Shown one piece after another: positions 1 through 7,730 of a stretch of 64,000 bases of DNA. Within the stretch, counting starts at the first letter, position 1. Each line of letters begins with the position of its first letter. This DNA comes from Ignavibacteria bacterium (GTDB taxonomy: Bacteria > Bacteroidota > Ignavibacteria > Kapaibacteriales > Kapaibacteriaceae), in the NCBI GenBank assembly GCA_016707005.1, contig JADJIQ010000005.1, positions 1,136,001 through 1,200,000 of the forward strand, written 5' to 3'. A model generated the notes under the pieces. The model was given only the letters and a program-made list of their open reading frames with translations. It was not told where the DNA came from and ran no database searches. The position numbers and the translations under genes were made by a program.

Positions 1-87
1 AACGGCCATTCCAAGTCGAGAATACTCTTCAACCACGGCCTTACCAATTCCGGATGCCCCGCCGGTTACTATAGCTACGTGTTGCAT
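1..87 (-). CDS. Short-chain dehydrogenase/reductase, N-terminal fragment
   Basis: The first 29 codons of a gene read leftwards off the window edge. The peptide starts MQHVAIVTGGASGIGKAVVE, which contains the TGGxxGIG dinucleotide-binding loop (TGGASGIG) at the start of the Rossmann fold of classical short-chain dehydrogenases. An AGAGG Shine-Dalgarno lies about 8 bases before the ATG at 87. The substrate cannot be inferred because the catalytic YxxxK and everything after the first helix are outside the window. Confidence 0.85.
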   Translation of the reverse strand, partial: MQHVAIVTGGASGIGKAVVEEYSRLGMAV

Positions 88-188
88 GATCTACCTCTGT
101 AACGTGACGAAAGGGGGCTCCTCGCCATCCCACGTCATTGGAGCAACAGTAACCTATCTCTAAACGGGCCCGTATCCTATGACCAATG

Positions 189-2057
189 TCATATACCCTC
201 CAACCAATACGTTTCCATTAGCCCCTTGCCCTTGATTTCGATTTCTCCACGTAGCAACAGTGCCATTTCGCCCGTTCGCCCCTTCGCCTCTGTGTTACGT
301 AGCCTCTTCGCCATTTCGCTCGACACTTGGATCCTGCCGGGCTCCCCGGAGCTCTCCATACGTGAGGCAACATTGACCGTATCGCCCCATACATCGTATT
401 GCAGGCGCTCCGTGCCGATGATGCCGGCAGTGACCGGACCGCAATGCAGACCGATACGCACGCGGATCTGTGGGAATCGTTCTTTCACTACGCGCAACAT
501 CTGGTACGCTGCCAGTGCCGAAGTAAGTGCAACGTTGTTGTTGAAGGCAACGCACATGTAGGAGTCGCCGATGGTCTTGATCTTCATTAGCCCATGTTCG
601 GCAACCACTGCGTCACATGCAGTGAAAATGTTGCTGAGGAGTTGGACGAGATCATCTGGCGACATCGCAGAAGACATGGAAGTGAATCCAACCATATCCA
701 TGAACATCACCGCTGCCGTCTCGAATGAGTCGTTAACTGTCTCGCCCCGTAACACTCTATCAGCAATGGCAGGGGGCAGGGTGTTATACAGCAGAGAACG
801 ATGTTTTTCCTTCTCGGCGCGTTCTGCATCTATGGACTTCTGCGCTTCGAGCATGGCGATCTTTCGAGTTGCTTCCTGACCCATCACCTCATCTCGAATG
901 CGCAGATATTCTGTGTTGTGGAGAACATATCCGTCAAAATCCATACGCTTCTTTGCCAGCTCGCGTGCGGCTGCGTGATGGTCACCGGCATCAGCTGTTC
1001 TTCCAACCTTTTCTAACAGGTCAATAGACTCCACCATCAATTCATAGGCTTTATCGAATTCGTTGGCATGCTCATGGAGGCGTGATAGCATGGCTCGATG
1101 GACTGCCTTCGTCTCGACCTCGCCCAAACTGACCTGTTCCATTCGAGTGAGCGCATCTCTTGCCTCATCAAGGAGACCGTCATCAATGTAGGAAGCAGCA
1201 AGGTTCCCCAACACGTGAAGTCCAAAGGCAACATCTCCAACATCATCATTCAATGTTAACGCCTTGATCATGTACTCACGTGCCAAGACCTGATCCCCGG
1301 TCTGTGAATAAATATTGGCGATGTTAGCGGTGGTTCGGGCAACACCGTGGAGATCTCCGATCTCCTGATGGATGGCAAGTGCGGCTTCGAAGTGTATTCG
1401 TGCTGTTGAGTAGTCTTGAGTGTCAAAGAAGATGATGCCAACATTTCCGATGCCGATGGCGGTTCCACGGCGATCGCCGGATAACTCGCATAGATCGCGC
1501 GACCGTTGGTAACACTCTAGGGCTCGCGGCAAGTCGCCAGTGCTCTTGTAGACAACTCCAATATTGCCTACGGCGGAGGCAATTCCACGTTGATCATCTG
1601 ATCGTTCAAACAATTCCAGCGCGCGATGGAATAACTCTAGGGCAATGGGATACTCTCCTACAGCACGGTGAAGAGAGCCGAGATTCATCGTTGCGCGAGC
1701 AATTCGACGGGGATCTCCAAGGTGACTGAAGATGTCCAGTGCTTCTCGATAACATGCTCCAGACTTCTCGAGGTCGCCTGCTTGTGCATGTAGTACTCCC
1801 GTGAGCATTAGCGTATCTGCGCGACCTACCTCATCGTCGATCGACGTAAAGAGATCTAAAGCCTGTTGAGCATGGTGCCCCGACTCCTTGCTTTGACCAC
1901 CGATCTTGGCAGAGTGTGCAAGAGCGAGTTCCGCAATTGCCTTCCCTCTGTTGTCATCATGGCGGAGAGCTTCTGCCGACAACGCTGCCAACTTCTGGCC
2001 GTCGCTGACTGCAACTGCGGCATCAACTTCTTCCGCAAGTACATCCAATGGCCTCAC
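189..2057 (-). CDS. TPR-repeat class III adenylate cyclase (first of a tandem pair)
   Basis: Predicted to make cAMP from ATP. Residues about 40-340 are tetratricopeptide repeats (repeated ALELF/ALECY helices), about 385-425 a charged coiled helix, and about 430-620 a class III cyclase domain. The domain has both metal aspartates (FMDMVGF and IGDSYM), the Lys/Asp pair typical of ATP specificity (IKTIGD and YDVWG), and the transition-state Asn/Arg in VNVASRM, so it should be active. No membrane segment is seen; the TPRs probably sense a protein partner. I take GTG at 2057 as the start: it overlaps the TGA of the upstream cyclase as GTGA and has GGAGG 4-5 bases before it. A TTG at 2072 is an in-frame alternative. 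The pair with the next gene looks like a tandem duplication in one operon. Confidence 0.88.
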   Translation of the reverse strand: MRPLDVLAEEVDAAVAVSDGQKLAALSAEALRHDDNRGKAIAELALAHSAKIGGQSKESGHHAQQALDLFTSIDDEVGRADTLMLTGVLHAQAGDLEKSGACYREALDIFSHLGDPRRIARATMNLGSLHRAVGEYPIALELFHRALELFERSDDQRGIASAVGNIGVVYKSTGDLPRALECYQRSRDLCELSGDRRGTAIGIGNVGIIFFDTQDYSTARIHFEAALAIHQEIGDLHGVARTTANIANIYSQTGDQVLAREYMIKALTLNDDVGDVAFGLHVLGNLAASYIDDGLLDEARDALTRMEQVSLGEVETKAVHRAMLSRLHEHANEFDKAYELMVESIDLLEKVGRTADAGDHHAAARELAKKRMDFDGYVLHNTEYLRIRDEVMGQEATRKIAMLEAQKSIDAERAEKEKHRSLLYNTLPPAIADRVLRGETVNDSFETAAVMFMDMVGFTSMSSAMSPDDLVQLLSNIFTACDAVVAEHGLMKIKTIGDSYMCVAFNNNVALTSALAAYQMLRVVKERFPQIRVRIGLHCGPVTAGIIGTERLQYDVWGDTVNVASRMESSGEPGRIQVSSEMAKRLRNTEAKGRTGEMALLLRGEIEIKGKGLMETYWLEGI

Positions 2058-3823
2058 GATCCCTCCAACCAATACGTCTGCATAGCCCCTTTCCCTTTGA
2101 TCTCTACGTCTCCGCGCAGCAAGAGAGAAATCTCACTCCTTCGCGTTGTTGACTCTTCGTCTTGCAAGGCTCGGGCAAAGTCTGAGCTTACATGGATCCT
2201 TCCCGCTTCACCCGTGCTTTCCATCCGTGAGGCAACATTCACTGTGTCGCCCCAAACATCGTATTGAAGTCGCTGAGACCCGATCACACCGGCTGTGACA
2301 GGTCCTTGGTGAATGCCAATTCGTAGTAGAAGGGGCTCACCAGTTGGCCAATGAATCGCAAGAGATTGGACCGCGACTGCAACATTGGAGATAGCTTCTG
2401 CATTCGTCCATTTCTGTTCATCTGCCTTGAAGCACATATACGAATCACCAATGGTCTTCACCTTCGTAACCTCGAATCGGTCACAGATCTCATCAAATGT
2501 GTGAAACAACGTATCGAGGAAGGATACTACTTCCATAGGTGGCATATCTGAGGTGAACGAAGTGAACCCAACAACATCAGCGAATAGCACGGCAGCATTC
2601 GAGTAGTGATCGCCGGTAACGCTCTCTCCTCGTATCATTCGATCGGCAAGAGCCTTCGGCAAGGCAGAATAGAGGATGGCGCGCTCCTTCTCACGTTCTC
2701 TTCGTTCATCAGATAGATGGCGATCAGCGTCGAGTACTGCGATACGTTGCAGTGTAGATGCACTTGCGATCCTTTGCTTGAGAGAATCATGAGCTTCATT
2801 GTGAAACACATAGGCGTCGAGATCGCCCCGTAGCCGAGAGAGCTCGCGAATCTTACGGTGAAGGAGTAGTTCATAGTTCTGCACACCATGGTGCTCTGCA
2901 AGAGCAAGTGCATCACGGGCAAGGGTAGTGGCCTGTTCAATTTCCCCATGGTGTTGTTTGATGGCCGCGAGAGAATCCCAGCAGGACATCCGTATCCACG
3001 GATCAGAAGAATTGCAGTTGAGAGCCGTTGGAAGAAGTGCTTCGGCTTCAACAACGCGCTCGGCTTTCAGCAGCGTATTAACTGCAGTGCAGGCACTACG
3101 TCCAACCCCATCGGGTTCTTCCAATTCAGTGTAGATCTCAAGTGCTTGTAGGGCATGCGCAAGTGAGCTATCAATATCACCTAGTCCGTCGTATGCGCCC
3201 GCTAGATGTAGACGAACGCCTGCAATACCGGCGCGGTTATCGAGAGCGATATGAAGATCAAGGGCACGTGAATAATCCTGAATAGCAGACTCATAACTCT
3301 CCACCAGAGATTTGATGTTCCCGATGTTTCCGAGGGCAATGGCAATTCCGAACTGATCTCCAATACGTTCTTGACGTTCTAGAACTGTGTAATAGCACTC
3401 TAGGGCTTTCACATGTTCTGATCGGACAATATGTATGGCGGCAAGATTCGAGAGCACGCTCGTTTCAGCAACATCGTCCTTGAGATCGAAGAAGATGCGT
3501 TGGGCTTCACTCAGATGAATGAAGGCTTCATCATTGTTTCCTAACTGCAGCTCCACTGCTCCAAGAGCGTTGTGGGCACGAGCTTCTCGATGCCTGTTGT
3601 TGATCGTGTGTGCTCTGTGGATGGCATCCTTTAAGTGATCTCGAGATGCATCCGGCTCGCTGCGTAGATAGCAAAGGACGCCAAGAGACATTGAAGCGGC
3701 CGTAAGTGCGTCATCCGTACCCATCATGGCGAGTTCATCAGCGAGACGCCCGATCAAATCGTGGTCGTGTCGATTGAATGCTTGAGCTAACTCAGCCTCT
3801 ACTTCTTGTAGGGAAGCACCCAT
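2054..3823 (-). CDS. TPR-repeat class III adenylate cyclase (second of a tandem pair)
   Basis: A 589-aa paralogue of the downstream cyclase with the same order: TPR repeats over roughly residues 20-330, a helical linker, and a C-terminal cyclase domain. Metal-binding aspartates (FADVVGF, IGDSYM), the ATP-type Lys and Asp (VKTIGD, YDVWG) and VNVASRM are all present, so cAMP synthesis is predicted. The end of the domain (LLLRGDVEIKGKG) matches the paralogue closely, while the TPR parts have diverged, suggesting that the two respond to different partners. The stop overlaps the GTG start of the next gene by 4 bases, implying translational coupling. No clear Shine-Dalgarno is visible before ATG 3823. 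Confidence 0.87.
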   Translation of the reverse strand: MGASLQEVEAELAQAFNRHDHDLIGRLADELAMMGTDDALTAASMSLGVLCYLRSEPDASRDHLKDAIHRAHTINNRHREARAHNALGAVELQLGNNDEAFIHLSEAQRIFFDLKDDVAETSVLSNLAAIHIVRSEHVKALECYYTVLERQERIGDQFGIAIALGNIGNIKSLVESYESAIQDYSRALDLHIALDNRAGIAGVRLHLAGAYDGLGDIDSSLAHALQALEIYTELEEPDGVGRSACTAVNTLLKAERVVEAEALLPTALNCNSSDPWIRMSCWDSLAAIKQHHGEIEQATTLARDALALAEHHGVQNYELLLHRKIRELSRLRGDLDAYVFHNEAHDSLKQRIASASTLQRIAVLDADRHLSDERREREKERAILYSALPKALADRMIRGESVTGDHYSNAAVLFADVVGFTSFTSDMPPMEVVSFLDTLFHTFDEICDRFEVTKVKTIGDSYMCFKADEQKWTNAEAISNVAVAVQSLAIHWPTGEPLLLRIGIHQGPVTAGVIGSQRLQYDVWGDTVNVASRMESTGEAGRIHVSSDFARALQDEESTTRRSEISLLLRGDVEIKGKGAMQTYWLEGS

Positions 3824-4093
3824 GGAATCATTGTTTCTGATTAGTAGACTAGTCTCTCCGACTCATTGGCGCAATCTACGAACCATGATTCCTCATGGAC
3901 CGAACTATCATAGAGCGGTTCCAGACCATGTTCGGTATCAACCTCATGGCAGCGTGCGACGTGGTCAACTCCGGGCCAATTCAACTTCGTGCCGAACTCC
4001 GTTTCCAACACGACTCAGTTTTGGAACTGCCGTTCTCTTTGGCTCAGCAGGTACAGCTAGCCAGTAATCGTGTTGATTGGAAAGGGAAGGGGC
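3824..4093. other. Gap between adenylate cyclase and ogt; no supported gene
   Basis: About 270 bases with no convincing gene. A rightward open frame (3895-4164, 89 codons) crosses it and runs 71 bases into the 3' end of ogt. It has no Shine-Dalgarno and no motif I recognise, so I treat it as unproven. The leftward cyclase must be transcribed from somewhere in this gap, but no clear promoter was found. Confidence 0.4.
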
Positions 4094-4576
4094 TCAGAGG
4101 AACATCGGGTCCTCGTGTTGCAATAGCCACCGTTTGTGGTGGAGACCCCCTGCATACCCTGTAAGCTTCCCATCTCGACCAATCACGCGGTGGCAGGGGA
4201 TGAAAATGAGGATCGGATTCTGACCGATTGCCGTCCCCACTGCACGTGTCTTTTCCCTTCCTCCTACCTTAACGGCAATGTCCGTATACGTTCGTGTCTC
4301 TCCTGCATGAATGTTCACAAGCTCCGTCCAAACCTTTTTCTGGAACTCCGTTCCCTTCGGTTCCAACGGAAGATCGAATGCCCACCGCGTACCATCAATG
4401 TACTCCAACAGTTGTTGCTCTGCCCGTAGCAGCAGCGGATGATGAGAAGCCCCCTCATCCGGTGAAACAACATTCCAATCGAGAGATACAATGTGTTGCT
4501 CGGTGCAGGCAATACGCAACACTCCTATTGGCGTATGTATCGTCCGTACAAAATGCGTGAGTGAGTTGACTATCAT
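4094..4576 (-). CDS. ogt: Methylated-DNA--protein-cysteine methyltransferase (Ogt type)
   Basis: A suicide DNA repair enzyme that transfers the alkyl group of O6-alkylguanine or O4-alkylthymine to its own cysteine. The C-terminal domain has the PCHRVIG active-site motif (IFIPCHRVIG) and the helix-turn-helix with its arginine finger (REKTRAVGTAIGQNP). The N-terminal part (HTPIGVLRI) is the usual Ogt/Ada-C ribonuclease-like domain. I start at ATG 4576, which gives about 160 aa and places the gene 7 bases after the Nudix stop. The longer frame to 4642 would overlap the Nudix gene by 59 bases. It probably forms a two-gene nucleotide/DNA sanitation operon with the Nudix gene. A second, shorter MGMT-family protein lies at 20167-20499. 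Confidence 0.9.
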   Translation of the reverse strand: MIVNSLTHFVRTIHTPIGVLRIACTEQHIVSLDWNVVSPDEGASHHPLLLRAEQQLLEYIDGTRWAFDLPLEPKGTEFQKKVWTELVNIHAGETRTYTDIAVKVGGREKTRAVGTAIGQNPILIFIPCHRVIGRDGKLTGYAGGLHHKRWLLQHEDPMFL

Positions 4577-4583
4577 AGGAAGA

Positions 4584-5072
4584 TCATTTTCTATGTTGAA
4601 GTGCCTCTCTAACAAAGGTAATTGCACCTCGGAACACCTCATGCCAGTCTTCGGCTAACTCCGCGTCGATAGGGTGCCAGAAGAAGCTGAAGAGATGCCC
4701 TCCGTCATCAGATGTATAATGATCCCAAACATCTGGTAGTTCTGAGTCGACGGAACATAGGTGAAACGACCATATCTGATCCTGATACCCCGTCTCCCAT
4801 GTACCGAGATCCCCAATAATGTTTGCGTTCAACAGGCCGGCTTCTTCTCGAAGCTCACGTATCGCGGCTTGATGTGCTGATTCACCCTGTTCAATGGTGC
4901 CCTTGACGAGCTGATTCCCAGCGATTGGATGGCGGAATGCCAAGATCTCAACGATGCTGTTGTTACACCGCAAGACCACCGGGCACGATTTGTTAGGGGA
5001 CATTTCGAAAGATAGGGAGTTGAGATACTCGTCCACCGAATACCTGTCTATATTCGACTCAGTGCTAGTCAA
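4584..5072 (-). CDS. Nudix hydrolase
   Basis: The Nudix box GTIEQGESAHQAAIRELREE (then AGLL) matches GX5EX7REUXEEXGU in full, so a Mg2+-dependent pyrophosphohydrolase acting on a nucleoside-diphosphate-linked substrate is predicted. The substrate is not evident. Length (about 162 aa) is normal for a single-domain Nudix protein. The start is uncertain: TTG at 5072 gives the longest form, while GTG at 5036 follows an AGG 6 bases upstream and gives a protein starting MDEYLNSL. It lies directly upstream of ogt and is divergent from the lipoprotein at 5099, leaving a very short shared regulatory region. Confidence 0.85.
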   Translation of the reverse strand: MTSTESNIDRYSVDEYLNSLSFEMSPNKSCPVVLRCNNSIVEILAFRHPIAGNQLVKGTIEQGESAHQAAIRELREEAGLLNANIIGDLGTWETGYQDQIWSFHLCSVDSELPDVWDHYTSDDGGHLFSFFWHPIDAELAEDWHEVFRGAITFVREALQHRK

Positions 5073-5098
5073 CGTGAGAAGGAAGGGGCGATCTAATC

Positions 5099-5851
5099 AT
5101 GTCCATGAATGTTCTTTGGTTGTTGCTTTCTTCACTCTTCGCAGTCGTGTGTGGATGTCAACAAAACCACGACGAGCCCCATTCGATTCAAAAGGGGCTC
5201 AATGCAGGTCGCGTCAGTACACAAGTTGACACCTCTAGAACTCACTTGGAAGAAGTCGAGATGTTCCTCGATAGCACGTCATTTGGTCGAAAAGGCCAAT
5301 GCAAGATTGAGGTGGTGAGAGCATGTATGGAGTATCGGTCTATTACACGAGTACGACTCTATGTCAAAGATGGAGCAAGGTGGCAACAACGCGATTCCTG
5401 TTCGTTTGAGAGTGATGACTGTCCGTCGCTTGCTGCGAGTATCACTGACTTTAATGGCGACAAACTGAATGATCTCGTCTTTCAATCAAGACTAGCTGGT
5501 CGAGGAGCGAATGAGTTACAGCAATTGGTTGTTTACAACGACACCGCCCAGCGGCTCACAGTGATCGTCAACTCCGATGAATATCCCAACCTGAGATACT
5601 TTAGTGAGCTAGACTATCTTGAAGCATATCGATTCTACTCGGGCTATTCTACCGAATATCTTAGAGTCGACGCTGACAGTCTAAAGCTGTACGCCAGAAT
5701 GGAAACCGACGATGGCGTTGAGACCGTGAGCACATTCGACAAACAAGGGCGATGGAAGGTGATCAGAAAAAAAACAGTGAGTTCCGACAAGATGTATGAG
5801 CATGATCCACCCAAAGAGCTCTTCTGGTGGAGAACACCTAAAAGGAGGTGA
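5099..5851 (+). CDS. Hypothetical lipoprotein with a VCBS-like calcium motif
   Basis: Unrecognised family, 250 aa. The N-terminus is a lipoprotein signal (hydrophobic VLWLLLSSLFAVV, then a lipobox ending in CGC at about residue 20), so it should be anchored to a membrane facing the periplasm. Near residue 118 the motif DFNGDKLNDLVF resembles the DxNxDxxxD loop of FG-GAP/VCBS repeats, suggesting one Ca2+-binding blade. A GGAAGG lies about 12 bases before ATG 5099; ATG 5105 is an alternative. Its stop is immediately before the WG-repeat gene, whose Shine-Dalgarno lies inside the last codons of this gene, so the two are co-transcribed. Confidence 0.7.
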   Translation: MSMNVLWLLLSSLFAVVCGCQQNHDEPHSIQKGLNAGRVSTQVDTSRTHLEEVEMFLDSTSFGRKGQCKIEVVRACMEYRSITRVRLYVKDGARWQQRDSCSFESDDCPSLAASITDFNGDKLNDLVFQSRLAGRGANELQQLVVYNDTAQRLTVIVNSDEYPNLRYFSELDYLEAYRFYSGYSTEYLRVDADSLKLYARMETDDGVETVSTFDKQGRWKVIRKKTVSSDKMYEHDPPKELFWWRTPKRR

Positions 5852-5853
5852 AT

Positions 5854-7590
5854 GTGAGTAGACGATCTCTATGGTTGATCGGAGTAGCACTCTTTCTTGC
5901 GCTGATCGGACTCGCGCTTGTGCTACCTATGCATATGGATCGTCTTCATGATGAAGTGGCCGCGATTGCTCCGGAACAATACGATTCGTCCCTAGAAGCT
6001 GGCAATGGGCCAACGAGGATTCCGGTTTGTGAACGGGGCATGTGGGGATATGTGAACGAGCAAGGCGAGATTGTGGTCCCTTTGCGCTTTCGATCTGTAG
6101 GTGACTTTACCCACAACCGAGCGCCCGCGCGTGATACTGGCCTGTTTGGCTATATCAACCAGAGCGGAGCCTGGGTCATTGAGCCAACGTGGGACCTGGC
6201 TATGCCGTTCTCGGAAGGGTTGGCTGTGGTCTATTTCGACGACCGCGCATCGGTGATTGACACTAACGGCCGTGTGGTCTTCTCGTGTGACCAGGCATAT
6301 ATCGGGCCGTTCGAAGGGGGCTTAGCGCACGTGGAAACTGACTCAGGGTCGGGGCTCGTGACATCGACGGGACGATTCCTCGCAATACCGGGTCACGACT
6401 ATGCGATAATGGACACCTCTAGAATTCTCGTTTGTGACTCTCCTTCTGCGCCAATAGATCAAAGATCTCCATGCAATTGGAGATTGATTGATCGAGACGG
6501 TCGCACGATTCGATCGTATGAGAACGTTACGCATGTTAAGGCAGTCATGGGTATTCCCCTAGCAGTCCTCTTTCAACGAACCACGAGTGGATACGTCTAT
6601 GCTCTTATCGTGGATCACTCGGGTGTAGCCCGCGACGTACTGTCGTACGAAGAGGCCATGATGTTCAAAGGCGTTATCGTGCGTTCTGGACTCCAAGAAA
6701 TCGTCGGAAGTGGGCGCAGGTCAACACTGGATCGTCTGAGCAAGTTGTTCTGGTATTGGCCCAAGGCTAGCAGCGTTGCCCGTTTATTGCGCGAAACTCG
6801 TGGCATCTTGATAGGAGGAGGCGTTGTTCTTGGCACAGACTCGAGAATCGTTGTCAAAGACCCTTGGTTCTCGAGTGCAACACGGTTGCGGTTTCTAGCC
6901 AAGTCAAACTCTTCCGTACGTCAGATCGATACGATGTGGGTAGACAGTGTTGTCTCTTTTCATAAGGATCAAATTGTTGTAACCATACATGACACGATGT
7001 GTGTTGTTGCGGCCGATGGTAGCATTGTGTGGAGAGGCCGCAATCGTGCAAGTTCTGAGCATGAAAGAGACATTGCCTATCAGGGCGACATGTATGGATC
7101 ATTTGTATCCAGAGAAGGCGAAGATCTGCTACCTAAGAATGTAGATCAGTCAACTAGCGCAAGACTCACCTTCGCAACACAAGTGGATGGATTGGACGAT
7201 GTTCATCTCATCACAGAACACAGAGACGGGAATAGCAAACTGCTTGTCAGTATCGTTAATCGAATGTCTGACACTGCATGGCTTGGGCGCTCATATGAAG
7301 GCGTGCAGATGTTTCTCGAGGCTCGTCGTTCGCCCCGTTATACATGGGTCCGAGTTGAGGAGCTCAGTCTTGGATGCGGTTTAGGTCAGTCTCCGTTACC
7401 TATCCCGCCAAATCAGTTCATCCGGTTGAACAGAGAAGCGTATCATGGTGCACGGACCTACGAGACGCGCTTGGCGTTTCTCGTGCTGCAGGAAAGTGAT
7501 AGATGGAGGGGGAAGACGAAGATGTGCTACAGTCCCATCTTCCTCTCAAAACTGAACCCTGCTCAGTTCTATCGACCTTCGTACCGGTAG
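5854..7590 (+). CDS. WG-repeat protein with an N-terminal membrane anchor
   Basis: About 578 aa. A short basic N-terminus is followed by one hydrophobic helix (LWLIGVALFLALIGLALVLP), either a signal anchor or an uncleaved signal. Residues about 60-170 carry WG-type repeats (GMWGYVNEQGEIVVP, GLFGYINQSGAWVIEP, then a degenerate third), a beta-rich motif of unknown function common in Bacteroidota surface proteins. The remainder has no motif I can name. I choose GTG 5854 because AAAGGAGG ends 5 bases before it; GTG 5848 would overlap that Shine-Dalgarno. It follows the lipoprotein gene directly, suggesting a paired envelope function. Confidence 0.75.
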   Translation: MSRRSLWLIGVALFLALIGLALVLPMHMDRLHDEVAAIAPEQYDSSLEAGNGPTRIPVCERGMWGYVNEQGEIVVPLRFRSVGDFTHNRAPARDTGLFGYINQSGAWVIEPTWDLAMPFSEGLAVVYFDDRASVIDTNGRVVFSCDQAYIGPFEGGLAHVETDSGSGLVTSTGRFLAIPGHDYAIMDTSRILVCDSPSAPIDQRSPCNWRLIDRDGRTIRSYENVTHVKAVMGIPLAVLFQRTTSGYVYALIVDHSGVARDVLSYEEAMMFKGVIVRSGLQEIVGSGRRSTLDRLSKLFWYWPKASSVARLLRETRGILIGGGVVLGTDSRIVVKDPWFSSATRLRFLAKSNSSVRQIDTMWVDSVVSFHKDQIVVTIHDTMCVVAADGSIVWRGRNRASSEHERDIAYQGDMYGSFVSREGEDLLPKNVDQSTSARLTFATQVDGLDDVHLITEHRDGNSKLLVSIVNRMSDTAWLGRSYEGVQMFLEARRSPRYTWVRVEELSLGCGLGQSPLPIPPNQFIRLNREAYHGARTYETRLAFLVLQESDRWRGKTKMCYSPIFLSKLNPAQFYRPSYR

Positions 7591-7615
7591 AAGGAGAAAC
7601 AAACGCAATAAACGA

Positions 7616-7649
7616 AACGGCCCACCATCCTTTCGGATAGCAGGCCGTT
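7616..7649. terminator. Probable bidirectional terminator between the WG-repeat gene and aconitase
   Basis: AACGGCC at 7616-7622 pairs with GGCCGTT at 7643-7649, with an inner stem ATCC/GGAT around a TTTC loop. AAAACTTTT follows on the plus strand and TTTCG follows on the minus strand. It lies between convergent genes, where a shared terminator is expected. Confidence 0.7.
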
Positions 7650-7659
7650 AAAACTTTTC

Positions 7660-7681
7660 GCCCCCTCGACTTCGCTCGGGG
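7660..7681. repeat. Dispersed short hairpin repeat (CCCTCGACTTCGCTCGGGG type)
   Basis: CCCTCGACTTCGCTCGGGG followed by TGAC can fold as a short stem (CCC/GGG and CGA/TCG around an asymmetric bulge). It shares the central GACTTCG with the REP-like hairpins near 10.8 and 11.4 kb. A similar sequence is common between genes in many bacterial genomes, from memory. It may be a distant relative of the REP family described below. Confidence 0.45.
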
Positions 7682-7690
7682 TGACGAACG

Positions 7691-7730
7691 CCTCTTCGCC
7701 CTTTCGCCCTTTCGCCCCTTCGCCTCTTAC
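7691..7730. repeat. 8-bp tandem array containing the aconitase stop codon
   Basis: Five 8-base units in a row (cctcttcg, ccctttcg, ccctttcg, ccccttcg, cctcttac). The last unit contains the TAA stop (7727-7729) of the aconitase gene on the minus strand. It is one of several arrays of different sequence but the same period in this window. Confidence 0.75.

Noticed and set aside
3895..4164. 89-codon rightward frame between the cyclase and ogt
   Set aside because: No Shine-Dalgarno, no recognised motif, and it overlaps the ogt 3' end by 71 bases; kept only as a note in the gap entry.
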